6,404 nucleotides of DNA, taken from assembly GCA_002431635.1 (NCBI GenBank), contig DJGH01000002.1:1-6404 (forward strand), in the 5' to 3' direction. Numbering within the stretch: the stretch's first letter is position 1; every line of letters begins with the position of its first letter. The translations under genes were made by a program, and so were the position numbers. This document shows positions 5,923 through 6,404 of this stretch, piece after piece. The notes under the pieces are model-generated. The model was not told the DNA's origin and did not search any database. It worked only from the letters and a program-made list of their open reading frames with translations. This DNA is from Petrotoga sp. UBA5851. Its GTDB lineage: Bacteria > Thermotogota > Thermotogae > Petrotogales > Petrotogaceae.

Positions 5923-6404
5923 ATGACAGTAGACATAAATAAGTACTTTGTGGAGTACTACCGTTTTTTAACCGGAGATACGCTTGAAGAAAAAAAGAGG
6001 ATAAAGTGCATAAACCCTATGCATCAGGACAAAAGACCGTCGATGGTTTTCTATAGTACCAGAACACCTCATTTATACTGCTTTGGATGTCAAAGACTTT
6101 TTAACATATACGATATAGGCAACGTTCTTGCCGGAAAAACCCCTGAAGAAGTTGAAGACGACATTTATACACATATTGATCCATCTGCCGATCCCCAAAA
6201 AATCAAAGACCTTTCTTGCTTTATGCTCAATATACTAGAAGAAATAAAAAATATGGCCTGTCAGGAACTCAGCAGCAAACTATCTCTTGAAGGCCGATAC
6301 TACCTTACTAAAAAAGGTATAGACCATGAACTGTGTATGAAATATAACATAGGCCACATAAACAAAGCCGATACTTTTATAAACAGACTGAAACAAAAAA
6401 TATC
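5923..6404 (+). CDS. DnaG-type primase, N-terminal part, cut by the window edge
   Basis: An open frame of 160 codons from the ATG at 5923 to the right edge, with no stop. Residues 28-66 look like a CHC2-type zinc-binding domain: C29, H34, C53 and C56, with DKRPSM (36-41) and YCFGC (52-56), close to the DnaG pattern of a K-x-P-S-F motif followed by HCFGC. The first pair is spaced C-x4-H rather than the C-x2-H of housekeeping DnaG, which suggests a diverged form such as those of phages and plasmids. Residues 124-156 (GRYYLTKKGIDHELCMKYNIG and on) match the start of the DnaG catalytic core, usually Y-L-x-x-R-G-I followed by F-x-I-G-Y. The Toprim active site would lie beyond the window. The start follows the cas2 stop by seven bases, with AGGTGA at 5914-5919 as a close ribosome site, so the two genes should be co-transcribed. 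The GTG at 5916 is in another frame and soon stops. Polymerase activity cannot be judged from this fragment. Confidence 0.82.
   Translation, partial: MTVDINKYFVEYYRFLTGDTLEEKKRIKCINPMHQDKRPSMVFYSTRTPHLYCFGCQRLFNIYDIGNVLAGKTPEEVEDDIYTHIDPSADPQKIKDLSCFMLNILEEIKNMACQELSSKLSLEGRYYLTKKGIDHELCMKYNIGHINKADTFINRLKQKI

Noticed and set aside
5942..5959. AGTACT repeated at 5942-5947 and 5954-5959.
   Set aside because: It lies inside primase codons and is a short self-complementary word that is easily found by chance; no repeat array or further copies nearby.
1..6404. CRISPR array, tRNA, rRNA, insertion sequence or attachment site.
   Set aside because: I looked for repeated 25-40 base units, cloverleaf arms, transposase motifs and flanking repeats, and saw none.

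Overview
The window is AT-rich, and every gene I can support is on the + strand. The purine-rich Shine-Dalgarno sequences (AGGAGG, AGGAGGGG, AAGGGGGG), the free use of TTG and GTG starts, the intrinsic terminator hairpins and a Cas2 of the kind I associate with clostridial and thermophilic type I-B loci all suggest a low-GC Bacillota (Clostridia-like) genome or an element living in one. The lineage is inferred; no rRNA or marker gene is present.

Bases 1-116 hold no gene. They contain a 19-bp hairpin followed by a T tract (32-82) and a purine-rich ribosome site. Bases 117-5599 are a compact five-gene operon for reversible Ser/Thr phosphorylation. In order it encodes an apparently active protein kinase, a pseudokinase that has lost the catalytic residues (4-bp overlap with the kinase), a zinc-ribbon plus FHA phosphothreonine reader, a PP2C phosphatase whose N-terminal half looks like a second degenerate kinase fold, and a VWA protein with an intact MIDAS site. 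All five genes start with GTG or TTG. None has a signal peptide or membrane segment that I can see, so the system should be cytoplasmic. The gene set resembles the TerY-P triad (VWA, PP2C, kinase) of tellurite/stress-response clusters, and the kinase/phosphatase/FHA regulators of type VI secretion. No Ter or secretion gene is in view, so the output of the system is unknown.

A strong intrinsic terminator (5612-5638) ends the operon. The Shine-Dalgarno of a cas2 gene (5652-5915) begins one base after its T tract. Seven bases after cas2, a DnaG-type primase gene (5923 onward) starts and runs off the right edge. No cas1, other cas gene or CRISPR array is visible, so a cas2-primase pair placed directly behind a phosphosignalling operon is the most unusual arrangement here.

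Working model (inference): the kinase, helped by the two pseudokinase modules, phosphorylates partners that the FHA protein reads. The PP2C domain reverses the mark, and the VWA protein acts as a metal-dependent scaffold or effector. Whether this controls the nucleic-acid genes downstream is open. Both groups of genes are preceded by a terminator-like hairpin with no room for a promoter between hairpin and first gene, which raises the possibility of read-through or attenuation control.
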